Assembly: GCF_026626665.1 (NCBI RefSeq)
Contig: NZ_JAPNKE010000002.1
Coordinates: 10,994,001 to 11,058,000 of the forward strand
DNA: 64,000 nt
DNA from: Nannocystis pusilla
GTDB taxonomy: Bacteria; Myxococcota_A; Polyangia; Nannocystales; Nannocystaceae
Reading direction: 5' to 3'
The notes beneath the pieces were generated by a model. The model saw only the letters and a program-made list of their open reading frames with translations. It made no database searches and was not told the DNA's origin. The position numbers were made by a program, and so were the translations under genes. Positions 10,068 through 18,096 of this stretch are shown here, in pieces (positions within the stretch are counted from its first letter, which is position 1; each line of letters starts with the position of its first letter).

Positions 10068-10246
10068 GTCAGCGCCGGTGCGGGACGACCCGCCGAGGCC
10101 GCCGGGGAGCCCGCAGAGGGCTCCGGCGCACGCCAGCCAATCTACCACCGATCCGCGGGCCGTCACGTGCCCGCCGGGCGCGGGGTGACGGCGGAGCCGC
10201 GAACGCACCACCAAACCGACCGACGAGCGACACAGGAGACACGACC

Positions 10247-10687
10247 ATGCTGAGCTACTGGATGGACTTCAACGACCCACTGCGCACCTTTGACAGCCTC
10301 CGCCGGCGCATGGACCAGGCGCTGCGCGAGTACGCCGACAGCGAGGGCCGCGGCCAGAACCTGGCCTTCCCGCGCGCCGCCCTGCGCGACACCAAGGACG
10401 CGTTCGTCCTGGTCGCCGAGGTGCCGGGCCTCGCCGACGCCGAGCTGCAGCTGTCGGCCACGCAGGACAGCCTGACCGTCAGCGGCGAGCGCAAGGCCAC
10501 CGCCCCCAAGGGCTACGCGGTGCACCGGCGCGAGCGCGGCGACCTCCGCTTCTCCCGCAGCTTCGCCCTGCCGGCGCGCATCGACGTGGACAAGGTCGCC
10601 GCCGAGCTCAAGAACGGGCTCCTGGTCGTGACCATGCCCAAGCACCCCGAGTCGCAGCCCAAGCAGATCACGGTCAAGGCGGCCTGA
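10247..10687 (+). CDS. Small heat-shock protein, Hsp20 family (first of two)
   Basis: 146 residues from ATG 10247, preceded by AGGAG at a good distance; the frame stays open upstream but is not coding. The alpha-crystallin domain spans about residues 40-135: FVLVAEVPGLADAELQLS, LTVSGERKA, then FSRSFALPARID and the conserved NGLLVVTMPKH strand. Hsp20 proteins are ATP-independent holdases that form oligomers and hand unfolded clients to Hsp70/ClpB. The short C-terminal tail (QPKQITVKAA) carries the ITV form of the I-x-I/V oligomer motif. It lies 44 bp upstream of a second hsp20 and both probably share the promoter near 10040 and the terminator at 11199. Confidence 0.93.
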   Translation: MLSYWMDFNDPLRTFDSLRRRMDQALREYADSEGRGQNLAFPRAALRDTKDAFVLVAEVPGLADAELQLSATQDSLTVSGERKATAPKGYAVHRRERGDLRFSRSFALPARIDVDKVAAELKNGLLVVTMPKHPESQPKQITVKAA

Positions 10688-10754
10688 GCGAGCGCGACCC
10701 CCACGACTTCACACGAGAGGAACTTTCAGCCATGTCCCAAGAGACCACCACCCA

Positions 10755-11129
10755 GTGTCCCAGTCGAAGCCGAACGGGCCGGCCGTCGAGAGCACCCGCG
10801 GCCGCCCCGTCATCGCCCCGCCGGTCGACATCTACGAGAACCAGGAGCAGTACCTGGTGCTGGCCGACCTGCCGGGCGTGAAGGGCGACGACGTGCAGAT
10901 CCGCTTCGAAGACGGTGAGCTGACGATCCGCGCGTCGCGGGCCGACAACGGCAACGGCGAGGTCCTCGGCGCCGAGTTCACCGCCGCCGACTACGTCCGC
11001 CGGTTCTCGATCCCCGAGACCGTCGACGCCTCCAAGATCGACGCCAAGCTGCAGGCCGGGGTGCTCGAGCTCACCCTCCCCAAGGCCAGCCGCGTCAAGC
11101 CGCGGCAGATCGCGGTCAAGTCGGCCTAG
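10755..11129 (+). CDS. Small heat-shock protein, Hsp20 family (second of two)
   Basis: The alpha-crystallin domain is complete: VDIYENQEQYLVLADLPGV, ELTIRASR, FSIPETVDASKI and GVLELTLPKASRVKP, ending QIAVKSA. The start is ambiguous. GTG 10755 gives 124 residues but has no clear ribosome site. ATG 10732, with GAGAGG about 10 bp upstream, is the natural initiator but is in another frame, so a one-base indel between 10735 and 10755 probably separates the true N-terminus (MSQETTTQ) from the rest. Role as for the first copy; paired sHsps with different N-termini often make hetero-oligomers. A strong terminator follows at 11199. Confidence 0.88.
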   Translation: MSQSKPNGPAVESTRGRPVIAPPVDIYENQEQYLVLADLPGVKGDDVQIRFEDGELTIRASRADNGNGEVLGAEFTAADYVRRFSIPETVDASKIDAKLQAGVLELTLPKASRVKPRQIAVKSA

Positions 11130-11198
11130 CTCGCCTCACTTCCTCTGCGAGGTCGCGTCCCCAAGCGAAGGGAGGTGCATCGTAAAAAGGCGCATCCT

Positions 11199-11243
11199 GA
11201 GAGGCGCGCCGGCTCGGGCCGGCGCGCCTCTCTTTGGGTCTTT
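11199..11243 (+). terminator. Rho-independent terminator of the hsp20 operon
   Basis: A perfect 15-bp stem, 11199-11213 pairing with 11218-11232 (GAGAGGCGCGCCGGC with its complement), has a TCGG loop and is followed by TTTGGGTCTTTTG. It sits 70 bp after the second hsp20 stop. This is the clearest intrinsic terminator in the window. Confidence 0.9.
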
Positions 11244-11248
11244 TGTCA

Positions 11249-11360
11249 GTATGTCTCTCGGGACATGTGTCAGGACGCGGCGCGAAGTGGCGAGGCCGCC
11301 GCGTCGGGTGACGCGGCGGCCTGTCGTTCATGTCCTGGCGGACACGTCGCTCAGGGCACG
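11249..11360. repeat. 14-bp-register palindromic repeat, pair plus triplet
   Basis: Cores TATG 11250 and CATG 11264 are 14 bp apart. Cores CATG 11329, CACG 11343 and CACG 11357 form a triplet running through the stop codon (11351-11353) of the minus-strand thrombospondin-like gene. A separate 13-bp hairpin lies between the two clusters. Confidence 0.75.
11293..11322 (-). terminator. GC hairpin after the thrombospondin-like gene
   Basis: A perfect 13-bp stem (11293-11305 with 11310-11322) has a GGGT loop, 29 bp beyond the stop of the minus-strand gene and between two convergent genes. There is no U tract, so termination is plausible but not certain. Confidence 0.45.
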
Positions 11361-13687
11361 CAGCTGGCGACGAAGTTCGAGAAGCAGGCGTTGACCTGTG
11401 ACTTCGTGTACATGCCGAACTTGCCGTTGGGGTAGGTCGTGTCCATGAAGGTCTTCATGGCGACGACGTTGTTGTTGGCCTTGAGGCGGACGATGATCGT
11501 CATCTCGCCGTTCGCCTTGTGGGTCAGCTCGAAGGTGTACTCGGTCGCCTCGGTCCAGCCGGTGGTGGTGAACTCGCCGACGGGCACGAGCAGCTTCGAG
11601 TTGGCGGTGTCGGCCGGCTGGAGCCGGTCGGCGCACGTCTGCGGCGCGTTCATCGGGTCGGCGACGTTGACGACCTTGACCTGCATGCCGGCGGGCAGGT
11701 TGCCGCCGCAGTTGGCGAAGTCCTGACCGACGCGCTTCCACGAGAACAGGTAGTAGTGGTCGGTGTCCTGGAGGCCCCACATGAAGCCGATCCAGTCGTC
11801 GTCGTTGGTGTCGTCGGTGACCTGGAAGGTGCCGGTGATGGTGGCGTTGTCGAGGTCCCAGCCGCAGAACAGCGCCGCGCTCTTGCCGTTGATCGTCTGG
11901 CACAGCGTCTTGGTGTTGTTGTTCCACTGCCAGTTGGTGGCCGCGTCGGCCTCGTCCGGGAAGTCGTAGGTCTCGCAGATCTGCGGGTCGAGCTGCAGCG
12001 TCTGGTTCTTGAGGTAGACGGTGACGCTGTCGGACGCCATGTTGCCCTCGCCGTCGCTGACGTCGATGGTGTAGGTCGTCGGGCCGACGGGGGTCGCCAT
12101 CGGGTTGGCGATCATGCCGTCGCTCAGGGTGTCGGCCGGGGTCCAGTTGTAGGCGTAGTTGCCGTCGCCGCCCATGGCCACCGCGTTCAGCTGCGCGGGC
12201 ATGTTGAGGTCGACGCAGATGCTGTCGCCGGCCTCGACCGAGAGCGGGTCCCAGCACTTGAGGCCGTCGTCGTCGCAGCCGTGGTCACAGGTCTGGACGT
12301 CCTCGGCGGTGCCGCTCTCGTTGCAGGTGTGGAGGTCCTTGTCGACGCACTTGACCTCGTTCGGGTTGCAGCGCGCGCAGTTCTCGTGGACGTTCGGGTC
12401 GCGGTCGGTGCAGTCGGTGCCGGGCGTGACGCCGGGCTCGGGCATCATGTCGCCCCAGTCGTCCTCGTCGGCGTCGGTCATGCACGCCGTCGGGTCGTCG
12501 TTGGGCGCGGCGCCGGGGAAGGTGAACGCGTCGTTGTCGTCGCAGTCGGTGCCGGGCACCGCGCCGTCGTCGTCCGGGTCCGGATCGCCCCAGCCGTCGC
12601 CGTCGGCGTCGGTCTGGCACACGTTCGGGTCGACCTCGTTCTCGGCCGCGCCGGGGCCGGTGGCCGCGTCGGTGTCGTCGCAGTCGGTGCCCGGCGTGAC
12701 GCCCTCGGGCGGCATGTCGTCGCCCCAGCCGTCGCCGTCCTCGTCCTCCATGCACGCGCTCTCGGAGTCGTTCTCGGCCGATCCCGGGAACGCGTTGGGG
12801 TTGTCGTCGGCGCAGTCGGTGCCGGGCACGGCCTCGGGCACCGAGGGCATGTCGTCGCCCCAGTCGTCGCCGTCGGCGTCGGTCATGCACGCCTCGGGGC
12901 TGTCGTTGGGCGCGGCGCCGGGGAAGGTGGCCGGGTCGTCGTCGGCGCAGTCGTTGCCCGGCGGGACGTCCGGATCGTCGGGCATGCTGTCGCCCGAGCC
13001 GTCGCCGTCGGAGTCCTGCGTGCACTGATCGGCGGGCAGGTCCTTGGCGGCGCCGGGGAAGATCGTGCTGTTGTCGTCGTTGCAGTCGGTGCCCGGATCG
13101 ACGCCCTCCGGCGGCATGTCGTCGCCCCAGCCGTCCTCGTCGGCGTCCTCCATACAGGCCGTCATCGACTCGGCTTCGGCCGCGCCCGGGAACGCGTTGG
13201 CGTTGTCGTCGGCGCAGTCGGTGCCCGGCTCGACGCCCTCGGGCGGGTCGCTGTCGCCCCAGCCGTCGCCGTCGGCGTCCTCCATGCAGGCGGTCATCGA
13301 CTCGGCCTCGGCCGAGCCGGGGAACGCGTCGGCGTTGTCGTCGGCGCAGTCGTCAGCGTTGGGGACGGACCCGGGGAACATGTCCGGCTGGCACATCGTC
13401 GGGTCGCCGAAGCCGTCGCCGTCGGCGTCCTTGCACCACATCTCGCCCATGCCCATGGTCGAGGTCGGCGTGTCCATCGTCGTCGTCGGCGCGGTGTCGG
13501 TCGGGTCGACCGTCGTGGTCTCGGTCGTCGTCTCCGAGTCGCCCTCGCTCGCGGTGACCTGCTGACACGCGGGGTTGTCGGCCTGGTTCCACACGAGGCC
13601 GTCGTCGCCGCACACGTTGCCGCAGCCCTCGAGCGCGAGCAGGCCGAGGCCGCCTACCAAGCTGGTTCGCACATCAAATCGAAGCAT
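11351..13687 (-). CDS. Bacterial thrombospondin-like lipoprotein: MopE-type Ca repeats plus TSP C-terminal domain
   Basis: 778 residues from ATG 13687; a TTG at 13723 would add 12 residues ahead of the signal peptide and is less likely. Lipobox LALEGC puts the lipidated Cys at 22. After a short Thr-rich stalk there are about nine copies of an acidic repeat of about 35 residues (DADGDGWGD...G.DC.DDN...FPGA), the MopE / thrombospondin type-3-like Ca-binding pattern. A Cys-rich knot (CNPNEVKCVDKDLHTC..CDHGCDDDGLKC) and an immunoglobulin-like segment (YAYNWTPADTLSDG) follow. The last 220 residues match the thrombospondin C-terminal lectin-like domain: WIGFMWGLQDTDHYYLFSWKR. The animal COMP/thrombospondin order, type-3 repeats then C-terminal domain, is therefore reproduced. 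It is probably a surface adhesin or matrix protein. Confidence 0.88.
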   Translation of the reverse strand: MLRFDVRTSLVGGLGLLALEGCGNVCGDDGLVWNQADNPACQQVTASEGDSETTTETTTVDPTDTAPTTTMDTPTSTMGMGEMWCKDADGDGFGDPTMCQPDMFPGSVPNADDCADDNADAFPGSAEAESMTACMEDADGDGWGDSDPPEGVEPGTDCADDNANAFPGAAEAESMTACMEDADEDGWGDDMPPEGVDPGTDCNDDNSTIFPGAAKDLPADQCTQDSDGDGSGDSMPDDPDVPPGNDCADDDPATFPGAAPNDSPEACMTDADGDDWGDDMPSVPEAVPGTDCADDNPNAFPGSAENDSESACMEDEDGDGWGDDMPPEGVTPGTDCDDTDAATGPGAAENEVDPNVCQTDADGDGWGDPDPDDDGAVPGTDCDDNDAFTFPGAAPNDDPTACMTDADEDDWGDMMPEPGVTPGTDCTDRDPNVHENCARCNPNEVKCVDKDLHTCNESGTAEDVQTCDHGCDDDGLKCWDPLSVEAGDSICVDLNMPAQLNAVAMGGDGNYAYNWTPADTLSDGMIANPMATPVGPTTYTIDVSDGEGNMASDSVTVYLKNQTLQLDPQICETYDFPDEADAATNWQWNNNTKTLCQTINGKSAALFCGWDLDNATITGTFQVTDDTNDDDWIGFMWGLQDTDHYYLFSWKRVGQDFANCGGNLPAGMQVKVVNVADPMNAPQTCADRLQPADTANSKLLVPVGEFTTTGWTEATEYTFELTHKANGEMTIIVRLKANNNVVAMKTFMDTTYPNGKFGMYTKSQVNACFSNFVASCVP

Positions 13688-14052
13688 GCGCCGATGGTGA
13701 GCGCGGGCGTGGCGGGGCGTCAAGCGCGTCGAGGTCGTCGCTCACGCACAAGCGCACGAGCAGACCCCGGCGCGTGGACGCACACCTGTCAGGCGACATG
13801 TCCCGAGGACCAGCTCGGGCGCGGGCGGGCGCGGGCGGGCGCCGAGCGGGCGCCCGGGCCGCCGCGTGGGCGCCTCGTAAAACGCCAGTAAAACTGTGAT
13901 AGGTAGCCTTCTGGGCGAAAATCTGTCGGAACGTACAGGTCGCGTTTGCGGAGGGTGTGCACGTGATTCGCTGTGATCCGCGTCGTCGCTCGTGCGAGCA
14001 ATTCGCTAGGCAGCGCCGCCGATCTTATGTACAAACCTGGCCGCCGTCGTCC
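13688..14052. other. Intergenic stretch between divergent surface-protein genes
   Basis: This 365-bp gap holds one weak copy of the dispersed palindromic repeat (CATG 13797, followed by CAG at 13811). An unusually A/T-rich patch at 13878-13930 is the most likely place for the promoter of the OmpA-family gene, but I cannot assign clear -35/-10 boxes. No gene is supported here. Confidence 0.4.
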
Positions 14053-15549
14053 GTGCGACGGCAGTCGTGGGTTCGACCATGTCCAGTCTCTTTCTCTGTC
14101 GTGGCAGCCATGGCCCTCTCGATCTCCTCGACCGCGCGCGCGGCCGAGCCCGCCGGCGCGGCCGCGGGCGGCTCCGTGTCCGTGTCGCCCGCCGGCGCGT
14201 CGGCCGACGCGAACGCCTCGAAGCCGGCGAAGAAGGCCAAGAAGAAGCAGCAGGGCGCGGCCGACGGTGACGACACCCCGTGGATCAAGCGCCACCGCCC
14301 GACCCGCAACCAGCTCGAGCTCGGCATCTACGGCGGCATCCTGCTGCCGTCCAAGGAGCACGAGCTCTACAACCCCGGCGACCCGAGCGTCACCTGGCAG
14401 CCGTACAAGACGGTCGCGCCCGACATCGGCCTGCGCTTCGGCTACTACCCGCTGTCGTTCCTCGGCCTCGAGATCGAGGGCGGCGTGGCCCCGACGAAGA
14501 CGGCGACCTCGGGCCAGAGCGCGGTGATCGGGATGTTCCGCGGCTACGGTATCCTCCAGCTGCCGTACCGCATCGCGCCGTTCGCCCTCATCGGCTACGG
14601 CCTCATGGGCACCAGCGGGCTCGGCAAGGACATCGACCCGACGCTCCACTTCGGCGGCGGCGTGAAGTTCTACGTCAACCAGCGCCTGCTGCTCCGCCTC
14701 GACGTGCGCGACAACGCGACCGCGCAGTACCGCACCGACGGCGGCCGCACCAACCACCTCGAGGTCCTGCTCGGCCTGTCGATCGTCCTCAACAAGAAGA
14801 AGCCGGCCCCGGCGCCGGACCCGGACAGCGACGGCGACGGCTTCAAGGACAAGGTCGACAAGTGCCCGACGACCCCGGGCGTCGCGCCCGACGGCTGCCC
14901 GCTGGCCACGCCCGCGCCCGAGCCCGACAGCGACGGCGACGGCTTCCTCGACAGCCAGGACGCCTGCCCGCAGGAGCCGGGCGTCGCGCCCGACGGCTGC
15001 CCGGAGAAGGACAGCGACGGCGACGGCTTCGTCGACAGCAAGGACAAGTGCCCCGAGGTCCCCGGCGTCGCGCCCGACGGCTGCCCGCCGCCCGACCGCG
15101 ACAAGGACGGGATCCCCGACGCCGAGGACAAGTGCCCCGACATCCCGGAGACGAAGAACCAGTACCAGGACCAGGACGGCTGCGCCGACGAGGTGCCGCG
15201 CGCGGTCACCAAGTTCACCGGCGTCATCAAGGGCATCTTCTTCGACGTCGACAAGGACTCGATCAAGAAGACGTCGCGCGCCACCCTCGACAACGCGGTC
15301 AAGGTCCTCAAGGACTTCCCCGACGTCAAGGTCGAGATCAGCGGCCACACCGACAGCACCGGCGACCGCGACCACAACATCGACCTGTCGAAGCGCCGCG
15401 CCGACGCGGTCAAGCAGTACCTGGTCGACAAGGGCATCGACGGCGGCCGGATCTCGACCCGCGGCGCCGGACCCGACGAGCCGATCGCCGACAACAAGAC
15501 CGCGAAGGGCAAGTCGCAGAACCGCCGCATCGAGTTCAAGCTGCAGTGA
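14053..15549 (+). CDS. OmpA-family outer-membrane protein with thrombospondin type-3 repeats
   Basis: I chose GTG 14053 because it gives a normal signal peptide (MRRQSWVRPCPVSFSVVAAMALSISSTARA|AEP); the frame is open back to 13957 and another start is possible. Domains: Ala/Lys-rich linker, an eight-strand-type beta barrel (about residues 80-255, ELGIYGGILLPSKEHELY to EVLLGLSIVLN), four acidic Ca-binding repeats of the form DSDGDGF.D..D.CP..PGVAPDGC, then an OmpA C-terminal peptidoglycan-binding domain (IFFDVDKDSIKK, ISGHTDSTGDRDHN, LSKRRADAVKQYLV, QNRRIEFKLQ). The NxxLSxxRA-type motif and the GHTD motif are present. It tethers the outer membrane to peptidoglycan. Three GC hairpins follow the stop. 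Confidence 0.92.
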   Translation: MRRQSWVRPCPVSFSVVAAMALSISSTARAAEPAGAAAGGSVSVSPAGASADANASKPAKKAKKKQQGAADGDDTPWIKRHRPTRNQLELGIYGGILLPSKEHELYNPGDPSVTWQPYKTVAPDIGLRFGYYPLSFLGLEIEGGVAPTKTATSGQSAVIGMFRGYGILQLPYRIAPFALIGYGLMGTSGLGKDIDPTLHFGGGVKFYVNQRLLLRLDVRDNATAQYRTDGGRTNHLEVLLGLSIVLNKKKPAPAPDPDSDGDGFKDKVDKCPTTPGVAPDGCPLATPAPEPDSDGDGFLDSQDACPQEPGVAPDGCPEKDSDGDGFVDSKDKCPEVPGVAPDGCPPPDRDKDGIPDAEDKCPDIPETKNQYQDQDGCADEVPRAVTKFTGVIKGIFFDVDKDSIKKTSRATLDNAVKVLKDFPDVKVEISGHTDSTGDRDHNIDLSKRRADAVKQYLVDKGIDGGRISTRGAGPDEPIADNKTAKGKSQNRRIEFKLQ

Positions 15550-15550
15550 G

Positions 15551-15637
15551 CTGTCCTCCGGGACAGGCTCGGCCGGCGTGACTCGCAGCAGGCGAGTCAC
15601 GCCGGCCCACGGCGCCGGCTCCGCGAGCCGGCGCCGT
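15551..15637 (+). terminator. Three consecutive hairpins after the OmpA-family gene
   Basis: First, CTGTCC-TCCG-GGACAG (15551-15566), a copy of the dispersed palindromic repeat directly after the stop. Second, a perfect 16-bp stem (15571-15586 with 15592-15607, loop AGCAG). Third, a perfect 13-bp stem (15609-15621 with 15625-15637, loop CGC). There is no U tract. The position after a highly expressed type of gene and ahead of a convergent operon suggests termination or 3'-end protection. Confidence 0.55.
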
Positions 15638-15690
15638 CGCGAGGTCGGTAGGTCGCACCGAGGTCAGGCGGATCGCAGCGAGCATGGCGC

Positions 15691-15775
15691 CGAGGACATG
15701 TCGCACGAGGCATGTCTCTCGAGACATGCATGCCGACATGGACAATGATCAGAGGCTGTCCCGGGGGACAGGTGT
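15691..15775. repeat. 14-bp-register palindromic repeat array
   Basis: Cores CATG 15697, 15711 and 15725 are exactly 14 bp apart. Positions 15710-15729 form a 9-bp inverted repeat with a 2-nt loop. A second element, CTGTCCC-GG-GGGACAG (15756-15771), ends directly at the stop codon (15775-15777) of the minus-strand gene. Confidence 0.8.
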
Positions 15776-16641
15776 CAGACGGAGGCGCTGGAGCGGCGGA
15801 TCCGGGCCTCTTCTCCGGCGGCGGCGAGCACCGCCTCGGCGTCGATCGACTCGTCGCCCGGGCGCCACTCGAGGTCGGCCTCGTAGGCCTTGAGCGGCTG
15901 GTGCAGCGCGCGCAGGCGCTCGAGCGCGCGGTCGAGGCGATCGAGCGGCTCCCCGAGGCCGGGGCTGCGGCGGCGGGCGGCGGCGCTGGCGAGCGCGATC
16001 ACCTGCAGCGGCGTGTTCGACAGGTCGCGCACCGCGAGCAGCAGGCGCGCGGTGCGGCGGGCGTCCGCGGCCTCGGTCTGGGCCTGCACGAGCGCGCGCT
16101 CGGTGGCCAGGCCGCGCAGGCGGTACAGCAGCAGCACGGCACCCACGGCGCCGTACACGAGCAGGACCAGCGGCTCGCTGGTGTCGATGCGGGCCTGCTG
16201 GGCGGGGTCGAGGCGGACGAATTGGAGCACGGGGATCAGCGCGAACGCGAAGATGCAGAGGAGGCCGGCCCAGCGCTCGGGGGCGAGGATCGCGACGGTG
16301 AGGGCGCCGAGCTTGTGGACCTGGAACGGGATGAGGTTGGGGTCCTGCAGCTGGTACGGGCCCATGATCTGCGCGGAGGCGAGGATCGCGGCCTGGTTGA
16401 GGATGAACAGGGCCGAGCCGAGGTGGACGCCCTGCGGCCGCCGGCGATGGACCACGAGGATGAAGGCGGCGATGAGGAAGCCGACCGCGCTCGCGCCGAG
16501 CACCGGCCACCACGGCGCCGGTCCGATGTCGCGCCCGCGCAGGACATCGAGCGGGTAGAGGCAGGCGTTGAGCAGCGCCGCGATAAGCGTGCCGCGCCAG
16601 ACGTGGCGGGCGTGCAACGCGGCGAAGCTCCGGGGGGTCAA
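15775..16641 (-). CDS. Five-TM membrane protein with degenerate histidine-kinase-like dimerisation helix
   Basis: 288 residues. The start is TTG 16641, overlapping the TGA of the receiver gene by 4 bp (TTGA), so expression is coupled; no upstream ATG fits. Five hydrophobic segments occupy about residues 15-200 (LIAALLNACLYPL, VLGASAVGFLIAAFILVV, LGSALFILNQAAILASAQIM, LLCIFAFALIPVLQFV, LLVYGAVGAVLLLYRL). A cytoplasmic helical tail contains LLLAVRDLSNTPLQVIALA and LDRLDRALERLRALHQPLKAYEA. The first resembles a HisKA H-box (H-E/D-L-x-N-P-L) with the phosphorylatable His missing, and no ATPase domain follows. It may be a pseudo-kinase or anchor acting with the adjacent receiver. The function is inferred; the topology is clear. 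Confidence 0.7.
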   Translation of the reverse strand: MTPRSFAALHARHVWRGTLIAALLNACLYPLDVLRGRDIGPAPWWPVLGASAVGFLIAAFILVVHRRRPQGVHLGSALFILNQAAILASAQIMGPYQLQDPNLIPFQVHKLGALTVAILAPERWAGLLCIFAFALIPVLQFVRLDPAQQARIDTSEPLVLLVYGAVGAVLLLYRLRGLATERALVQAQTEAADARRTARLLLAVRDLSNTPLQVIALASAAARRRSPGLGEPLDRLDRALERLRALHQPLKAYEADLEWRPGDESIDAEAVLAAAGEEARIRRSSASV

Positions 16642-17015
16642 TGCGGCTCCAGCTCGAGCAAGCGGGCGATCGTCGGCACCGGCAGGGGCTTCTCGTACAC
16701 GCGCACACCGGCGAGCTGGCGCGCCTCGGCGACCAGCGGGTGCGAGGCGGCGTGACCGGTGAGGAAGACGATCCGGCCGCGGTAGTTCTGCTCGCGCAAC
16801 CATTTGTAGGCGTCGAGCCCGCTCGGCAGGCCGGGCCCGAGGTTGATGTCGAGGATCACCAGCTTCGCGTCGAGCACCCGCTTGCGGTTGTGGACCAACT
16901 CGTCGACGCTGCCGACCGTCAAGCACTCGCGCTCGGCCAGCAGGGCGACCACATCCACGAACAAGTCGCGCAAATCCTCGTCGTCGTCGAGGAAGACCAC
17001 GCCTGGATGAGCCAC
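16638..17015 (-). CDS. Stand-alone CheY-like response regulator receiver
   Basis: 125 residues from GTG 17015. A single receiver domain: acidic pocket FLDDDEDL (residues 8-15), phospho-acceptor Asp in LVILDINLGPG (about 57), conserved Thr in IVFLTGHA (about 87) and Lys in VYEKPLPVP (about 110). There is no output domain, so it must act by protein-protein contact, as CheY or a phosphorelay intermediate does. The stop overlaps the start of the membrane pseudo-kinase gene, its probable partner. The true phosphodonor is not in this window. Confidence 0.9.
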   Translation of the reverse strand: MAHPGVVFLDDDEDLRDLFVDVVALLAERECLTVGSVDELVHNRKRVLDAKLVILDINLGPGLPSGLDAYKWLREQNYRGRIVFLTGHAASHPLVAEARQLAGVRVYEKPLPVPTIARLLELEPH

Positions 17016-17132
17016 GACGCCACCTTAGCACCGCTTGCGGGGGAACCGGAGGGGCGCCTGCGGCGCGGCCGAAAAGCACGAGCGGACAGGTCCGCACGCG
17101 CGGCCCCTCGGGCGGGCGCAGGACGCGGGCGA

Positions 17133-17981
17133 TCACCTCAGCTCGTCGACGAAGGCGGCGATCCGGTCGGCCACGGCGCGCGGACGGTCGAGGTAGGGAC
17201 AGTGACCGAACCCGTCCGGCTCCTCGATGCGCACGTGCGCGGGGACGGCCCGGCGGAAGAACTCCAGCGACGCGCTCGGGAGCAGCCGCTCCGACCGACC
17301 CCACAAGATCAGCGTCGGCGGCCGCAGAGCGGCCAGCTCGTCGGGCGTGAACATGTGCTCGGGGCGGAACGACTCGAGCACGTGCCGCAGCGGGCCGAGC
17401 GCGAAGCGGCGCAGGATGTCGGGCGCGAGGAGGGTGTTGTACCAGGGGGGCTCGTGATAGAGGCGGTCGAGGAGATCGCGCGCCTGACCGAGCGAGCGGA
17501 CGCGGAAGCTGCCCGTGAGCGCCGCGAAGTCCTGGGCGTCGAGGAGGGCCCCCGCCGGCGAGGCGAGCAGCAACCCGCGCACCCGCTCGGGGCGCTCGAG
17601 CGCGTAGCGGATGGCGAACGCGCCGCCCAGCGAGTTGCCGAACAGGATCGCCGGCTCGCGCAGCCGCGCGTCCATGAAGTGCGCCATCGCGGCGTAGGCG
17701 TCGTCGACCGTGAGCCGGCCGTTGCTCGAGCTGAAGCCGTGGGCGGGCGCCTCGGGCACCCAGATCTGGCCGACCCGCCGCCGCAGCAGCGCGATCACCC
17801 GCGCGAAGCTGCTGCCGCTGGCGCCGAAGCCGTGCAGAATGACGACCGGCGGCGACTGGCCCTCGCCGCGCGCCTCGTAGTAGTGCAGCCGCCCCTGCGG
17901 CGTGGCGTGGTACTGGCTGGCGATCCCGAGCGAGTGGAGGCGCCGCCGGATCATGCGCTCGGCGAGGGGCAGGACGAACAT
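17133..17981 (-). CDS. Alpha/beta-hydrolase
   Basis: 282 residues from ATG 17981. Alpha/beta-hydrolase fold with oxyanion motif HGFGASG (about 51-57), nucleophile elbow GNSLGG (about residue 116), acid region LILWGRSERLLP (about 228) and catalytic His in GFGHCPYLDRP (about 258). The N-terminus (LPLAERMIRRRLHSLG) is amphipathic rather than a signal peptide. It resembles the MhpC/BphD-like carbon-carbon or ester hydrolases, but the substrate cannot be read from the sequence. An array of seven 14-bp repeats begins 18 bp upstream of the start codon and occupies the expected ribosome-site and leader region. Confidence 0.85.
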   Translation of the reverse strand: MFVLPLAERMIRRRLHSLGIASQYHATPQGRLHYYEARGEGQSPPVVILHGFGASGSSFARVIALLRRRVGQIWVPEAPAHGFSSSNGRLTVDDAYAAMAHFMDARLREPAILFGNSLGGAFAIRYALERPERVRGLLLASPAGALLDAQDFAALTGSFRVRSLGQARDLLDRLYHEPPWYNTLLAPDILRRFALGPLRHVLESFRPEHMFTPDELAALRPPTLILWGRSERLLPSASLEFFRRAVPAHVRIEEPDGFGHCPYLDRPRAVADRIAAFVDELR

Positions 17982-17998
17982 GGGCGTGAGCTCCGTGA

Positions 17999-18096
17999 GG
18001 ACAGGTCAGATGGGACAGGTCGAAAAGGGCAGGTCCGAAGGGGCAGGTCTGAAAGGGCAGGTCCGAACGGGCATGTCCGAAGAGGCAGGTCGAGCC
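17999..18096. repeat. Tandem array of seven 14-bp units
   Basis: Cores GACAGGTC or GGCAGGTC/GGCATGTC start at 18000, 18014, 18028, 18042, 18056, 18070 and 18084: seven units at an exact 14-bp period, separated by six-base linkers mostly of the form NGAANG. It lies directly upstream of the alpha/beta-hydrolase gene (ATG 17981). It is the longest array of the dispersed family in this window and too short and regular for CRISPR. Confidence 0.92.

Noticed and set aside
10040..10246. Hsp20 start extended to 10040 or a CIRCE operator
   Set aside because: ATG 10247 has an AGGAG site and gives the usual N-terminus; no CIRCE-type repeat is present.
17999..18096. CRISPR array
   Set aside because: Units are 14 bp with 6-bp linkers and no unique spacers of 25-40 bp; no cas genes are nearby.
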